Source: Amycolatopsis camponoti
GTDB lineage: Bacteria; Actinomycetota; Actinomycetes; Mycobacteriales; Pseudonocardiaceae
Direction: 5' to 3'
Length of the DNA: 64,000 bases
Assembly (NCBI RefSeq): GCF_902497555.1
Contig: NZ_CABVGP010000001.1
Location: 4,382,501 to 4,446,500 of the forward strand
Numbering within the stretch: position 1 is the stretch's first letter; each line of letters starts with the position of its first letter. Made by a program: the position numbers and the translations under genes. Shown here one piece after another: positions 63,592 through 64,000 of this stretch. Under the pieces are notes generated by a model. It was not told the DNA's origin. It saw only the letters and a program-made list of their open reading frames with translations, and searched no databases.

Positions 63592-63613
63592 TTTTGTACT
63601 GACCGATACACAA
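63592..63613. promoter_or_regulatory. TetR operator, copy upstream of the MFS gene
   Basis: TTGT and ACAA ends bound an imperfect palindrome (TTGTACTGACCGATACACAA). It is the inverted counterpart of the element at 62935-62956. It ends 13 bp before the MFS GTG and just before its AAGGAGG ribosome site. Confidence 0.65.
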
Positions 63614-63626
63614 CCAAGGAGGACCC

Positions 63627-64000
63627 GTGCCCCTGGCCGTCTTCGTCCTCGGGCTCAGCGTGTTCGCGCTGGGCACGTCCGAGTTCATGATCACCGGCCT
63701 GCTCCCCGGGATGGCCACCGACCTCGGCGTCACCATCCCCGACGCCGGCCTGCTGATCTCCGCCTTCGCCATCGGCATGGTCGTCGGGGCCCCGCTGCTG
63801 GCGATCGGCACCCTGCGGCTCCCCCGCCGCCGGACGCTCCTCGCGCTCCTCGCGGTCTTCTTCGGGGCGCACGTCGTGGGTGCGCTGTCCACCGGGTACG
63901 CGCTGCTGTTCGCGACGCGGGTGGTGGCCGCGCTCGCCTGCGCCGGCTTCTGGGCCGTCGCGGTGGCGACGACGATCGCCCTGGTGCCGGTGGAGCGCCG
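63627..64000 (+). CDS. MFS drug exporter, Cmx/CmlR-like, N-terminal part (cut by window end)
   Basis: About 125 residues are visible, with four membrane helices. The start [19 protein letters not shown] is the signature of the DHA1-type Cmx/CmrA/AraJ group that includes chloramphenicol exporters of actinobacteria; the motif-A loop region reads [11 protein letters not shown]. The GTG at 63627 has a perfect AAGGAGG site. Control by the upstream TetR is supported by the operator pair. The drug is not predictable from this part. Confidence 0.85.
   Translation, partial: MPLAVFVLGLSVFALGTSEFMITGLLPGMATDLGVTIPDAGLLISAFAIGMVVGAPLLAIGTLRLPRRRTLLALLAVFFGAHVVGALSTGYALLFATRVVAALACAGFWAVAVATTIALVPVER

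Overview
The window is a GC-rich, gene-dense piece of an actinomycete chromosome. It carries pupylation and proteasome genes, a mycothiol ligase (mshC), an F420-type (LLM-class) oxidoreductase, Eis-type acetyltransferases, many GTG/TTG starts and many start codons only 6-10 nt after a -10 element. As I recall it, the backbone order (5'-3' exonuclease, DUF4333 protein, helY, tatC, tatA, pafC, pafB, pafA, prcA, prcB, pup, dop, mpa, trmI, RecB-like nuclease, hisG/hisE, metH, PAC2 protein, mshC) follows Mycobacterium tuberculosis Rv2090-Rv2130c. I infer a Pseudonocardiaceae member, probably Amycolatopsis-like; the genus is a guess from gene content.

Layout. 1-2.9 kb: end of an exonuclease gene and two tandem Eis paralogues. 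2.9-12 kb: DUF4333 membrane protein, helY, a small zinc-ribbon membrane protein, a lipid kinase, then the minus-strand operon pafB-pafC-small membrane protein-tatA-tatC-kinase. 11.9-15 kb: inserted HxlR regulator/quinone oxidoreductase pair, an SDR and a secreted beta-propeller. 15-24 kb: pafA, a PAP2-lipid kinase fusion, an esterase, a methyltransferase, then dop-pup-prcB-prcA. 24-29.5 kb: accessory block with Nudix, lipoprotein, aldo/keto reductase, ArsR regulator, LLM oxidoreductase, DUF3626 and EamA transporter. 29.5-38 kb: mpa, two envelope proteins, trmI, an M50 protease, RecB-like nuclease, thioesterase and a ParA-like ATPase. 38-46.5 kb: hisG/hisE, ogt and ada-alkA, a HAD phosphatase, metH and PAC2. 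46.5-53 kb: phosphotriesterase-like/CGNR pair, metallophosphoesterase, ArsR-MFS pair, a frameshifted marR and an antibiotic-resistance-type ABC-F gene. 53-64 kb: mshC, TipA-like MerR, a membrane-anchored STAND NTPase, a MoxR-VWA pair, an eroded region, ferrochelatase, and a TetR-controlled MFS exporter cut by the window end.

How it fits together. PafA ligates Pup to proteins, Dop removes or processes Pup, Mpa unfolds pupylated proteins and PrcA/PrcB degrade them. PafB and PafC form the DNA-damage activator. A motif matching the PafBC-dependent promoter lies upstream of mpa, which would tie the proteasome ATPase to the damage response. The Pup gene encodes a C-terminal Glu, so Dop would not need to deamidate it. 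The adaptive-response genes (ada-alkA, ogt), helY and the RecB-like nuclease add to a genome-maintenance theme.

The accessory genes are mostly regulator/target pairs with readable palindromic operators. The most interesting is a 16-bp palindrome, GTATAGGTCGTTATAC, found exactly in three separate intergenic regions. It overlaps divergent promoters next to a small ArsR-type regulator and suggests an undescribed mini-regulon. I saw no rRNA or tRNA gene, CRISPR array, insertion sequence or prophage.
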